A DNA stretch of 64,000 nt, taken from positions 1 through 64,000 of the forward strand of contig NZ_JYNS01000013.1 of assembly GCF_000934725.1 (NCBI RefSeq), written 5' to 3'. This DNA is from Methyloterricola oryzae (GTDB lineage Bacteria; Pseudomonadota; Gammaproteobacteria; Methylococcales; Methylococcaceae). This document shows positions 45,070-53,320 of the stretch, piece after piece; the first letter of the stretch is position 1, and the number at the start of each line of letters is the position of its first letter. A program made the translations under genes and the position numbers. The notes under the pieces were generated by a model, which made no database searches, was not told the DNA's origin, and saw only the letters and a list, made by a program, of their open reading frames with translations.

Positions 45070-45780
45070 TTAACGAGGCATGTTCAGTTGCCATAGCCAG
45101 GTACCGAAGGTGGTTCCCAGCCACACGAGGGCGGCGCCGCTCAGGGCGTTGATGGCAAATACACTTAAAAGGCCGTGGAACTCGGGGCGGGCCTCCGAGA
45201 GGCGCAGAACCAGCCAGATCGTCGACGACACCGTCATCAGCCCTAGCAGCAGGATCAGCGTGATGGCGCGCCTTTGCGGCCCCACGTCCATCTGCTCGAA
45301 GGTAAAGCCGGACAGCGCGGCCAGGAGGAAAACCAGGACGAGGCCCAGGAGCAGGTGCAGATAGGGCAGGCCGTGACCCAGCCAGGGGTAGATGTTCTGC
45401 GAGAAGACCGCCCTGCCGCAGATCAGGCCGAACCAAACACCGGCGATGCAGAGCACGGTGCTCAGGAACATGTTCAGGAAAGCCTTGAGCAGGCTGCCCT
45501 CCTCGAACAGGTAGAGGGTTTCTATGGCGAAGGTGGAGAAGGTGGTATAGGCGCCCAGGAAGCCCACCAGGATGGCGGCGCGGTATTCCACGGCGAGGGC
45601 AAAGCGTTGCAGCATCAATTCAGTGAGCAGGCCCATGAGGAACGAGCCGCTGACATTCACGAACAGCGTGCCATGGGGAAAACTGCGGCCGAGGAGCGCG
45701 TAGACGCCGTTTGCGATCAGAAATCGTGCGACGGCGCCGACCGAGCCGCCCAGGGCGATGGCGATCAATTGCTTCATCAT
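45070..45780 (-). CDS. crcB: CrcB/Fluc fluoride channel with extra C-terminal membrane domain
   Basis: Residues 1-126 are a full CrcB (Fluc) fluoride exporter with GGSVGAVARFL, GTLFVNVSGSFLMG and FLGAYTTFSTFAIET, including the pore Asn and the Phe box. Typical Fluc proteins end near residue 125; this one continues to 236. The extra part (SQNIYPWLGHG onward) has about three more hydrophobic helices separated by a charged loop (EQMDVGPQRRA) and resembles no domain I know. No fluoride riboswitch consensus is visible upstream. Read as one intact frame, so the extension is not an annotation artefact. Confidence 0.85.
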   Translation of the reverse strand: MMKQLIAIALGGSVGAVARFLIANGVYALLGRSFPHGTLFVNVSGSFLMGLLTELMLQRFALAVEYRAAILVGFLGAYTTFSTFAIETLYLFEEGSLLKAFLNMFLSTVLCIAGVWFGLICGRAVFSQNIYPWLGHGLPYLHLLLGLVLVFLLAALSGFTFEQMDVGPQRRAITLILLLGLMTVSSTIWLVLRLSEARPEFHGLLSVFAINALSGAALVWLGTTFGTWLWQLNMPR

Positions 45781-46012
45781 GCTGAGATTCGTCTTGAAGT
45801 TAAAAAACCGGGCCTATCTTGTCCGTCGTGGCTCGCTATACCGGCATGCCGCCTTTTCAATTGCTGTTTATAAACCAAACTTGGCGAATCGCTAAGAGCT
45901 CGCCGATATCGTCACCACTGCGGAAGGCGGCTAGTGTGAATTTTCGCTGGCTTACGCCCTGGGTGTCTTGGGCATGAGTAGGATCGCGGCTTTTTTCCAA
46001 CGAGAGGTGGGT

Positions 46013-46483
46013 ATGGCGGCGCGGAATGTTGACGCTAAAGCTTTGCAGGCAGACAGGGCAGACTATCGGGCGGTGCTGGCCAGCCTGCTGCTTTGCGCGC
46101 ACGCTGCCGCAGCAGCAGTTCCCGACATGAATCCGGGTTCTTGGGAGGTGACGATGCAACTGGAATCCCCGGATAGTCCCGTGGCTATGCCGCCCGTCAC
46201 CCAGACCCTGTGCCTGACGCGCCAGGATGTGGAGGCCGGCGGGGCGACCTTGGCTCCCGGCGGCCTGGGGCAGTCAGCCTCATGCAAACCTGAGCAGCTT
46301 GAAATCTCGGAAGGCAGCGCGACGTGGACCCTGAACTGCGATGGCCTGAGCGGCCAGGGTCGCATGAGCTTCAGCGGCGACAGTTACAGCGGCAGCGCCG
46401 AACTCAGTGTCGGTCTGGCCGGCCAATCGCAGCGCCTCAGGCAGACATTCAGCGGACGGCGCCTGGGCGATTGCCAGAAGTAG
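46013..46483 (+). CDS. DUF3617 exported protein
   Basis: About 156 residues from ATG 46013, chosen because GAGAGG lies six bases upstream (an ATG at 45974 is possible). A hydrophobic export segment (AVLASLLLCAHAAAA) precedes the DUF3617 domain: PDMNPGSWEVTMQLE, TLCLTRQDVE, a paired cysteine pattern (SCKPEQLE, LNCDGLSGQG) and a final GDC. This family is common in proteobacteria, periplasmic and of unknown function. Transcribed away from crcB. Confidence 0.8.
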   Translation: MAARNVDAKALQADRADYRAVLASLLLCAHAAAAAVPDMNPGSWEVTMQLESPDSPVAMPPVTQTLCLTRQDVEAGGATLAPGGLGQSASCKPEQLEISEGSATWTLNCDGLSGQGRMSFSGDSYSGSAELSVGLAGQSQRLRQTFSGRRLGDCQK

Positions 46484-46565
46484 GGGAGCAGGCGCCCTGC
46501 CTGGCGCTGCAACGCGTCATTGTCTTACCGGCCGGCCATCCGGCGCCGACGCGAGAGGCTTGTCA

Positions 46566-46991
46566 TCATGCCGATGCGTCTTCCCAGACTTCGGGCCGGA
46601 TGCCATTGCTGTCGAGGAGTGCGTGCACCGCCGCGAGCGCCTCGGGCGTCACCTCGATCTCGCGCCGCCTGGGAATGAATCCCAGCCATTTCCCTGTTTC
46701 ATACATACGTAGCCACAGACCCCATTGGTTGGCGCGGTCCGGGTCCTCCCCGCCATAGGCCAGGTTGTAGATGCCGATTTCCAGGCACTTTCCGTCCACC
46801 GCCTGGCATTCCACCGCCCAGCCCCAGTCTTCGTCGAAAAAGCGTCCGGGAAACTGGTGAGCGGCCAGGCCCGTGGCCAGGAACTCGGCCAGGTCACGCC
46901 CGTAAAAACGGTTACCGGCATTGTAATGTTCCGGCAAGTCGCTGCTGTAGTCGAATCGCTCTGTGGTGAAGCGGATATTGTGGTTTTCCAT
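46566..46991 (-). CDS. Conserved-looking hypothetical protein
   Basis: A 141-residue soluble protein without signal peptide or membrane segment. It is rich in aromatics and acidic residues (FFDEDWGWAVECQAVDG, ANQWGLWLRMYETGKWLGFIPRR), giving the compact alpha/beta feel of small single-domain proteins related to immunity or SUKH-type folds, but I cannot place it. It is flanked by convergent DUF3617 and divergent MotA-like genes with no operon partner. Confidence 0.6.
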   Translation of the reverse strand: MENHNIRFTTERFDYSSDLPEHYNAGNRFYGRDLAEFLATGLAAHQFPGRFFDEDWGWAVECQAVDGKCLEIGIYNLAYGGEDPDRANQWGLWLRMYETGKWLGFIPRRREIEVTPEALAAVHALLDSNGIRPEVWEDASA

Positions 46992-47193
46992 GGGCTGGCG
47001 CCAACTCTCAAGTCCGTCTCAATCTGAGGCCGGACTCTAGTCCCAAGGAATTTGGACGTCAAATCCGTGGCTGCTGCGGTGCGCCAAGAATCCGTCATCG
47101 CCTATGGCGAACCCTTGCTAAAACAAGGGGATGTGAATAGGAACGGAATGTGCATCGTGGATGGCAGCAACCGCAAACTGCCCGGTAATCGTC

Positions 47194-48000
47194 ATGAAAC
47201 GTCACGCCTTCAAAGCTATCCTGATCCTCTCGATTGTCCTCATTGGCGCACTGGTGATGTGGCTCGACCCGACCGGCGCCGTCTTCAACCTGCCCGGCTT
47301 GGTCGTCGTCGTCTGTGGCACTTTCGTGGCCACCGTGCTCGGCCAGTCCTACGGGGGGGTCATGGGGCTACTGAAGGATTTGCCGCGCAAATTATCGCGC
47401 GTGGCTCTGGTCGATGAGGTGGATTTGGAACTGTTCCTCAAGGCGTCGGAATTCCATCGCCAGGGCAGCGTCCGCTATGCCGAGGCCGTGACCCGCCAGC
47501 TCGGCGATCCCTTCTGGCGCGCCGGTATCCAGCAGGTGCTGGACCGTATCCCTTACGCCGATCTGAGCCGGGTGTTGCAATGGAAGATCGGCGCCCAGCG
47601 TGAGCGCGACCAATCGGAAATCCAGGTGTTCATGACCATGATGGCCTTCGCGCCGGCCTTCGGCATGCTCGGCACCCTGTTTGGCCTGATCAGCATGCTG
47701 TACGGGCTGGACATGAGCAGCCTGCGTAGCCTGGGTCAGCACATGGGTTTCGCCATGCTGACCACGGTGTATGGCCTAATCCTCGCCAACCTGGTGCTCA
47801 AGCCCATCGTGAGTCGGCTCGAACAGCGCTCCCGCGAACGCTTGGCCTGGCTGCATGTGCAGCAGGAGGCCATCCTCATGATGCACGAGAAATGCCATCC
47901 TCGCCTGATTCAGGACTATCTGGACGCCTACCTCGCGCCCGCCGAACGCCTGGAGCAGGTGGACGAATTGTCCCTGGGCGCCGTCAATCAGGTTTCCTGA
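47194..48000 (+). CDS. MotA/TolQ/ExbB-family proton channel protein
   Basis: A stator-type subunit of 268 residues from ATG 47194 (ATG 47161 would add 11 residues; neither has a strong ribosome-binding site). Two N-terminal helices (KAILILSIVLIGALVMW, FNLPGLVVVVCGTFVATVLG) lead to a cytoplasmic domain and two later helices with FAPAFGMLGTLFGLISMLYG and MGFAMLTTVYGLILANLVLKPI, matching the MotA TM3-TM4 pattern. The next gene is a MotB-like partner 19 bases on. No flagellar genes are nearby, so it may power another envelope process. Confidence 0.87.
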   Translation: MKRHAFKAILILSIVLIGALVMWLDPTGAVFNLPGLVVVVCGTFVATVLGQSYGGVMGLLKDLPRKLSRVALVDEVDLELFLKASEFHRQGSVRYAEAVTRQLGDPFWRAGIQQVLDRIPYADLSRVLQWKIGAQRERDQSEIQVFMTMMAFAPAFGMLGTLFGLISMLYGLDMSSLRSLGQHMGFAMLTTVYGLILANLVLKPIVSRLEQRSRERLAWLHVQQEAILMMHEKCHPRLIQDYLDAYLAPAERLEQVDELSLGAVNQVS

Positions 48001-48019
48001 AAAAGCCGGGGTCTGAGCC

Positions 48020-48922
48020 ATGTTGCAACGCGACCGTCAGAATTCCCTGTTGGCCCAGGCCGAGTTGCGGCCCGCGGACGGCGATCCCTGGAAATCCGCC
48101 GGCGAAACCCGAGGCAACGATCAGGGCGTCTGGATCTTGAGCTACCTGGACGTGATGATGATCCTGTTCGCCTTCTTCGTGCTGATGTTCGCCTACCAGA
48201 AGGCCCTGGTACCGACGGACAAGCCCAGCGCCAAGCTCAGTGCCGCTAGCGCTACCAGCAAAGCTTCGACGAACAAGCCAAAAAAGAAGACGATGGCCGG
48301 GTCGAATGTCCCGGCCAAGAACAGCGCCGAGCCCGTGGTTTCCACCATGCGGGCGCAGTCGGCGCTGAGCAGTTTCAGCCGCCAACTGCCGCAGGAGGCC
48401 CCGCGGGATACAAATCCGGTTTACAAGACCGTGGCGAGGGACACCGTGTCCGCGGCAGCGCGCCTGACCATGGCACAATCCGGGCAGCGGATCGCCCAGG
48501 CGCTGGGGGCCGAGACCCAAGGTAGTCAGGTGGAGATCCTGACCGCCGGGCGCGGCGTGCAACTGGAACTGAGCGAAGCCATCCTTTTCGATCCTGCCAG
48601 CGCGGACTTGAAGGGCGGCGGCGAGGCGCTCCTGGAGCGGTTGCTGCCCGTCCTGCAGCAGCAAAGCGGCACCCTTTACGTGGAAGGCCATACGGACAAC
48701 CGGCCCATCGCCAGTGCCCGTTTTCCCTCCAACTGGGAGTTGTCCACGGCGCGAGCCACGGCGGTCACGCGCTACCTGATTGCCCGTGGGATTAGTTCCG
48801 AGCGGATTCGGGCGGTGGGGCTGGCCGACACGCAACCCCGTTCCGGCAATGACAGTGCAGAGGCCCGCGCACGCAACCGCCGGGTGACCCTGGTGGTGGC
48901 CGACGATCAGCGCCCCCGCTGA
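48020..48922 (+). CDS. MotB-like OmpA-domain protein
   Basis: A 300-residue partner of the upstream proton channel. The single TM helix WILSYLDVMMILFAFFVLMFAY carries the Asp expected to conduct protons. A Lys/Ala/Thr-rich linker (residues about 70-110) leads to a C-terminal OmpA-like peptidoglycan-binding domain with LYVEGHTDNRPI and NWELSTARATAVTRYL, ending in ARARNRRVTLVV. It converges on mtfA with a 16-base overlap of 3' ends. Confidence 0.9.
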   Translation: MLQRDRQNSLLAQAELRPADGDPWKSAGETRGNDQGVWILSYLDVMMILFAFFVLMFAYQKALVPTDKPSAKLSAASATSKASTNKPKKKTMAGSNVPAKNSAEPVVSTMRAQSALSSFSRQLPQEAPRDTNPVYKTVARDTVSAAARLTMAQSGQRIAQALGAETQGSQVEILTAGRGVQLELSEAILFDPASADLKGGGEALLERLLPVLQQQSGTLYVEGHTDNRPIASARFPSNWELSTARATAVTRYLIARGISSERIRAVGLADTQPRSGNDSAEARARNRRVTLVVADDQRPR

Positions 48923-49704
48923 GGACGCATGGGCAGGCGTGTCTCGGGGTCCTGGCGGTAATAAAGCCGGAGCTGTTGGAACACCTGCGGGTAGCGCTCG
49001 GCGACCAGATCTGGCCTCTCGAAGAAATATTCGCTGAGCACCGCAAAGAACTCAGCCGGGCTTTCCGTGGCGTAGTCATCGATATCGGGCTCCCGTCCCC
49101 GTTCGGCCACCCGCGCAAGGTCCTCGTAGGCGCTGGTGAAGGCCTGGCTCCATTCGCTTGGCCGCATACCGCGATGCAGCGCCGGATACCCGTCGGCGTC
49201 GCCGTTGCGCATATCCAGTTTGTGCGCCATTTCATGCACCACCACGTTGTAGCCATCGCCCCAACCGGACGCTTCGACGTCGCACCAGGACAGTACTACG
49301 GGGCCACGCTCCCAGGATTCTCCTCCCAGCCATTCCTCCCACTGGTGCAAGACGCCGGCTGTGTCAAACTCCTGGCGCGGGCGCACGAACTCCGCCGGGT
49401 ACACGATGATGGTGGACCAGTCGTTGTAACTGTCGATTCCCAGATGGAGTATGGGCAGGCAGGCCTGAACCGCGATGCTCGTCTTCATCAACTCGTTCAG
49501 GTCCAGCCCCTGGACGGGCTCGAAGCGCTTCTCCCGGAGGAACACCGTTGTCAGTTCCCGCAGTAGCTGCTCATCCGCCGTGCTGAGTCCGGCCAGGATC
49601 GGGTGATCGTCAAGACAGCGCCGCCAGAGCCGGTCCGGCACGAGGCCCCGGCTCAGGATGCGGTTGCGCCTGATCTGCCGGAAGGGCCAGAGGTATAGCG
49701 GCAT
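48907..49704 (-). CDS. mtfA: Zinc-dependent peptidase MtfA
   Basis: A 265-residue cytosolic metallopeptidase of the MtfA (Mlc titration factor) family. I start at ATG 49704 (MPLYLWPFRQIRRNR); the longer frame to 49854 would add 50 residues lacking family character. The zinc site HEMAH is at residues 157-161, with the third ligand Glu in ESPAEFFAVLSEYFFE. WSTIIVYPAEFV and VVLSWCDVE are typical. In E. coli MtfA binds Mlc and affects glucose uptake; its substrates here are unknown. Confidence 0.9.
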   Translation of the reverse strand: MPLYLWPFRQIRRNRILSRGLVPDRLWRRCLDDHPILAGLSTADEQLLRELTTVFLREKRFEPVQGLDLNELMKTSIAVQACLPILHLGIDSYNDWSTIIVYPAEFVRPRQEFDTAGVLHQWEEWLGGESWERGPVVLSWCDVEASGWGDGYNVVVHEMAHKLDMRNGDADGYPALHRGMRPSEWSQAFTSAYEDLARVAERGREPDIDDYATESPAEFFAVLSEYFFERPDLVAERYPQVFQQLRLYYRQDPETRLPMRPQRGR

Positions 49705-49724
49705 GGTCGGATCCGGCGGTGCAT

Positions 49725-49940
49725 TTACTTGCGGAAAAACAGGTTGAAGATGAGTGTGAGCAGCAGGCTGGTCAGGAGCATGGATGTGATGGGAATGAAC
49801 ACGTAACCGCTTTTGCCTTCCCATCGGATGTCGCCTGGGAGCCGGCCGAACCACGTCATCAAGCCCGGACAGTAAGCCCAGATCAACCCTGCCAGGAACA
49901 GGCAGCCCCCCAGCAGCATCAGTCCCTTGCCCGGATTCAT
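49725..49940 (-). CDS. DUF2905 small membrane protein
   Basis: A 71-residue protein from ATG 49940 with two hydrophobic helices (LMLLGGCLFLAGLIW and FIPITSMLLTSLLLTLIFN) and the family motif WFGRLPGDIRWEGKSGYVFIPI between them. DUF2905 proteins are widespread and of unknown role. The start overlaps the stop of mxaL by four bases, so it forms the tail of that operon. Confidence 0.88.
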   Translation of the reverse strand: MNPGKGLMLLGGCLFLAGLIWAYCPGLMTWFGRLPGDIRWEGKSGYVFIPITSMLLTSLLLTLIFNLFFRK

Positions 49941-50863
49941 GCGTCTGTCTCGCTTCGCGCGGCCCGCTCGGGGCGCCACATCAAGCCGGTGGTGGCCAGC
50001 AAAGCCAGCAGGGCCAGACCCGCGGCCAGTGGGCGCAGATCCGCCGGCACAACCCGCCTCTGAGCCAACTCCTTGGCTTGCAGGGCGTCCAGCAAGTCAT
50101 CGGGGGAAGTCAGGCGATGGTAGCCCAATCCGGTGCGCTGTGCCAGTTCCAGCAAATTGGCCTCGTCCAGGCGGGAGCGGAACAAGGTGGTGTCGTGGCT
50201 GCGTGCCTCGGGCGAGGCGGGAGAGGGGGCATAGTTCTGCAGGTCTGCGTAGTCCCAGTACCCCTGTGGGCGATTCTCACGGTCCAGCTTGGGAATAGCG
50301 ACCGGCTGCGTCCCGCCGACTCCCACCAAAAGGCCCTTGATCTGCCCAGGCACACCGTGAAAAAAGGCGGCTTCGGCATCAGTGGGATATTGCTGGCCGT
50401 CGCTGAAGAACACCAGACGGATGTCGGGGTCGGCCTCGCCGATTTCCCGCAGGGCAGCGAACACCCCGTGACCGATGTGGCTGTCCGCCGCCCAGGCCAT
50501 GCGCCAGTCGATCTGAGCCAGCACAGCGTCGATCACCGGGTAGTGCTCGCACAATTCAAGCGGTTTGAACAGGATCTGCGTGTGCTGGGTGGTGAACAGG
50601 CCCAGGCCGATTTCCGTGCCGCAGGGCATCTCGGCGAGCACTCGGCGCAGGGATTCCTTCACGAAACCGAGGCGGTCATTGGGCATGTCTGCCTGGTGGT
50701 AGTCTCGGGCGTTCATGCTTTGGGTGATGTCCAGGACCATCAGGTACCGGTGCATTCCTGAGCGCCAGGGGATGGTCGGGTGCAGCAGGCTGCCAGCGAG
50801 GATTGTCAGGGCCAGCGCCAGCGTCCAGAAACGCCAACCGGGTCGCCAATTCGGGATCGTCAC
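49937..50863 (-). CDS. mxaL: MxaL-like VWA-domain protein
   Basis: A 308-residue membrane-anchored von Willebrand A protein. A helix near residues 12-28 precedes the VWA domain with MIDAS motif DITQSMN (D45, S49), the later Thr in GLFTTQHTQ and VFFSDGQQYP. A second helix near residue 285 (AAGLALLALLATTGLMW) anchors the C-terminus. Position at the end of an R-S-A-C-K-L order and the second VWA copy support MxaL, needed for calcium insertion into methanol dehydrogenase in methylotrophs. A general MoxR-VWA system is the alternative. Confidence 0.8.
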   Translation of the reverse strand: MTIPNWRPGWRFWTLALALTILAGSLLHPTIPWRSGMHRYLMVLDITQSMNARDYHQADMPNDRLGFVKESLRRVLAEMPCGTEIGLGLFTTQHTQILFKPLELCEHYPVIDAVLAQIDWRMAWAADSHIGHGVFAALREIGEADPDIRLVFFSDGQQYPTDAEAAFFHGVPGQIKGLLVGVGGTQPVAIPKLDRENRPQGYWDYADLQNYAPSPASPEARSHDTTLFRSRLDEANLLELAQRTGLGYHRLTSPDDLLDALQAKELAQRRVVPADLRPLAAGLALLALLATTGLMWRPERAARSETDA

Positions 50864-51417
50864 GGCCCACCCCCAGGCAAACCAGGTAGGGTGGAGTAGA
50901 CGCTGGACTTGCTGCCTTTAAAGTCCGACTTGGACTTTTCCTTCGGAGGAGGCGTCACGCGCCAGGCATATTCCAGGTTGTAGCGCGCATCCCAGTTCTC
51001 CGGGTTCAAGCGCAGCGCCTCACGGTAATTCTCCTTGGCCAGTTCTACCAAGGTATTGACGCGGGCGTATTCGAGCACGCCCACCGCATTCCAGAGTTTG
51101 GCGCCTTGGTCCAGATATAGGGTCGCCAGGTTGTGATGGGCGGATTCGCGAATCTGCGGATCGCCGGCTTCCAGCAGTCGGTGGTAGAGCGGGATGGCTG
51201 CCTGAGCCCTTCCCGTCTGCGCTAGGTGCGTGGCCTTGGCCAGCAGGAGGAGGGGCGGGGTTTCGTCCGTCTCCCGGATCGTCTCCGGCTGTGCCAGGAA
51301 TGCCTGCAATTCTGCTGCGCGATGCCAGGCCCAGGCCTCGTAGGCCGCGCCGCCAAAACTGATAGCCGCCAGCAGATACCACCACGGCGGTAGGGCCAGC
51401 CGTTTCACTCGGGCCAT
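50860..51417 (-). CDS. mxaK: MxaK-like TPR protein
   Basis: A 185-residue protein from ATG 51417 with one N-terminal helix (WWYLLAAISFGGAAYEAW) and a short TPR region (AIPLYHRLLEAGDPQIRESAHHNLATLYLDQGA, then YREALRLNPENWDARYNLEYAWRV). The C-terminus is Lys/Ser-rich and ends PGLPGGGP. Overlaps mxaC by 13 bases and mxaL by four. In methylotrophs mxaK is part of the accessory set for calcium insertion; its biochemical role is unclear. Confidence 0.78.
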   Translation of the reverse strand: MARVKRLALPPWWYLLAAISFGGAAYEAWAWHRAAELQAFLAQPETIRETDETPPLLLLAKATHLAQTGRAQAAIPLYHRLLEAGDPQIRESAHHNLATLYLDQGAKLWNAVGVLEYARVNTLVELAKENYREALRLNPENWDARYNLEYAWRVTPPPKEKSKSDFKGSKSSVYSTLPGLPGGGP

Positions 51418-52388
51418 TTCCGCACCTCCAGGGCCCGGAACACGGTCAGCACGAGCAGGGCTGCCAGCGCGGCGCCGAGGCAGTAGCCCGTCAAGTCGCG
51501 CCGCGGCTGCTTCTCCAGATAATGCAGGGGATCGTTCTCCAATTGCTCCAGGTCGCGGATTGCCTGCTGCACGGCCTCGGGGTTCTCGGCCTCGTAGGCC
51601 CGGTAGGGGACGCCCAGGCTCTGGAAATACTGGTGCAGGAAGAATTCCGGGGTGGTGCTCTCGTTGGGATTCCGTGGCGGCGCGGAAAGGCTCGCGCTCT
51701 TGGGATTGCGCAGGTATATCCAGTACAGCGACACCTTCTCGTCTTGAAACAACTGCCGGATCATGTCCCCGGTTTCGGCTTCCGTGCGCGCGGCGCCATC
51801 GGAAACCAGCAGGACAAGGCGCGAGCCCGTGACCGGACGGCCGCGAAAGTAATCCAGGGCCATCGCAAGCCCTGGCGCGATGTTGGTGACGCCGTGGCCG
51901 CGCCGCCCCAGGCTGGCGATGGCGGTCTGCACGGCCAGGCGGTCCTGGGTCAAGGGCATGACATAGATGGGCGCGGCGCTGAAGGCGACGAGGCCGAACA
52001 GATCCTTGTCCCTGCGCGCCACGAACTCGCCCAACAAACGGCTGGCCACCGCGTTCTTGCTGTCGTTGGCTTTTCCGCCCAGATAACGGCCCGAGAAGTT
52101 CTCGTTCATGCTGCTGCTGCGATCCAACAGGATGACGATGTGGGCGCCGGTGCCGATGCGTTCGCGCCATTGTTCCGCCTGATGGGGGCCGGCCATGGCG
52201 GTGGCGAGGCAGAGTGCCGCGAAGCTTCCCAGTGCGCGCAAGCCCCGGTCCAGCCACTGCGAGAACGGGTCTTGGGGCAGCAGCATGAGCGCGGGATGGT
52301 GGAGCCGCGTCTGACCGGTGCGGGTCGCCGGGATCACCGCCAGGACCGCCAGTCCCAAGGCCCAGGGGTGGGAAAACGCCAGGTTCAT
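51405..52388 (-). CDS. mxaC: MxaC-like VWA-domain protein
   Basis: A 327-residue membrane protein from ATG 52388 (MNLAFSHPWALGL). After two N-terminal helices a VWA domain begins with MIDAS DRSSSMNENF, followed by a conserved Thr in GVTNIAPG and LVLLVSDGAARTEAE. A C-terminal helix (LGAALAALLVLTVF) anchors it. It overlaps mxaA by four bases (ATGA). The Ser/Asn-rich MIDAS could bind divalent metal directly, fitting a calcium-delivery role. Confidence 0.8.
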   Translation of the reverse strand: MNLAFSHPWALGLAVLAVIPATRTGQTRLHHPALMLLPQDPFSQWLDRGLRALGSFAALCLATAMAGPHQAEQWRERIGTGAHIVILLDRSSSMNENFSGRYLGGKANDSKNAVASRLLGEFVARRDKDLFGLVAFSAAPIYVMPLTQDRLAVQTAIASLGRRGHGVTNIAPGLAMALDYFRGRPVTGSRLVLLVSDGAARTEAETGDMIRQLFQDEKVSLYWIYLRNPKSASLSAPPRNPNESTTPEFFLHQYFQSLGVPYRAYEAENPEAVQQAIRDLEQLENDPLHYLEKQPRRDLTGYCLGAALAALLVLTVFRALEVRKWPE

Positions 52389-53320
52389 GCACGCCTCCCG
52401 GCCAGGCGCTGACATCGCCGGCAGATCTGCTCCAAGCGGGAGAGGGGAAACGCATCCGCGGTGTCGACGGTCCCGGGTATGAAGAACAGGCGATGGGACT
52501 GCGCGAACAGGGCCTCCAGTTCGCCGCGCAGTTCGGCCAGTTCCGGGCGTTCCTCCATCAGGCTCGGCAAGTGAGCTTCCAGCACGGTGCGCCCGGCGTA
52601 TCGGTTGAGCGCCCGGTGAAAGGCCAGAAAAGCCTGCCTGGAGGTATCCGGCGCGGCCGGTGCCCGGCGCAGACGGCGAATTTCGCGGGCCGTCGCCAAG
52701 AAAGCGTGCGAGTCTCCCCTTGCGAAGAAGGGCGGCAAGCCCAGCTGCCAGGCGGCAAACAGCGCGAGGCTGGCCAGTGCTGCCAACCAGACTAGCAATC
52801 GTGCGCCATGAGCGGACGCGGGGAGGTCTGGCGCTGGATGCAGCGGACGTAGCGTGACCGTCTCATCCGCCGTGTCTTCGGGAATCAGCGGAGACAGGCT
52901 GAAGGCGAGGGGCGGGGTTTCAAAGGGCAGCGATTCAGAGCCTTTCCTGAGGCTCAGGCCTATTGGCGGAATCGTGAGGCTTTCCGGCTGCCTGACGCCC
53001 TTGAATACCTGGTAGTCGATGTCGATCAGGAACCTGGCTTGGCCGTCGTGTTGTTCCAGGCGCCAGCCGCTGCCGCGGACTTCCAGCCAGTTGTTGACGG
53101 GGCTGCCCGCTGCTGGCAGGAGATTGTCTTCCAGCTGAGTCCCGGGATCGGATTCCAGCACGATGCTTTGATGCACAACGGAGCCCATGACGGCGCCGAA
53201 GTCCCTATCCAGTCGCGAGTCTAGCGCGCGGGCATGCCCCTGGAAGCTGCTGAGGCAGGCCAGGAGAGGGAGCAGCATCCGCGCCGTTACCGGAAGTTGC
53301 AAGCCCGTTGCGCGCTTCAT
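52385..53320 (-). CDS. mxaA: MxaA-like protein
   Basis: A 311-residue exported protein with an N-terminal signal (ARMLLPLLACLSSFQGHARA), a periplasmic beta-rich region including WLEVRGSGWRLEQHDGQARFLIDIDYQVF, one TM helix near residue 180 (LLVWLAALASLALFAAW) and a cytoplasmic helical tail with AFLAFHRALNRYAGRTVL. Layout and position match MxaA, involved in calcium incorporation. It overlaps mxaS by four bases. Confidence 0.78.
   Translation of the reverse strand: MKRATGLQLPVTARMLLPLLACLSSFQGHARALDSRLDRDFGAVMGSVVHQSIVLESDPGTQLEDNLLPAAGSPVNNWLEVRGSGWRLEQHDGQARFLIDIDYQVFKGVRQPESLTIPPIGLSLRKGSESLPFETPPLAFSLSPLIPEDTADETVTLRPLHPAPDLPASAHGARLLVWLAALASLALFAAWQLGLPPFFARGDSHAFLATAREIRRLRRAPAAPDTSRQAFLAFHRALNRYAGRTVLEAHLPSLMEERPELAELRGELEALFAQSHRLFFIPGTVDTADAFPLSRLEQICRRCQRLAGRRA

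Noticed and set aside
45781-45967. Fluoride riboswitch upstream of crcB
   Set aside because: The conserved GGCGAUGG-type core was not found on the minus strand in this stretch.
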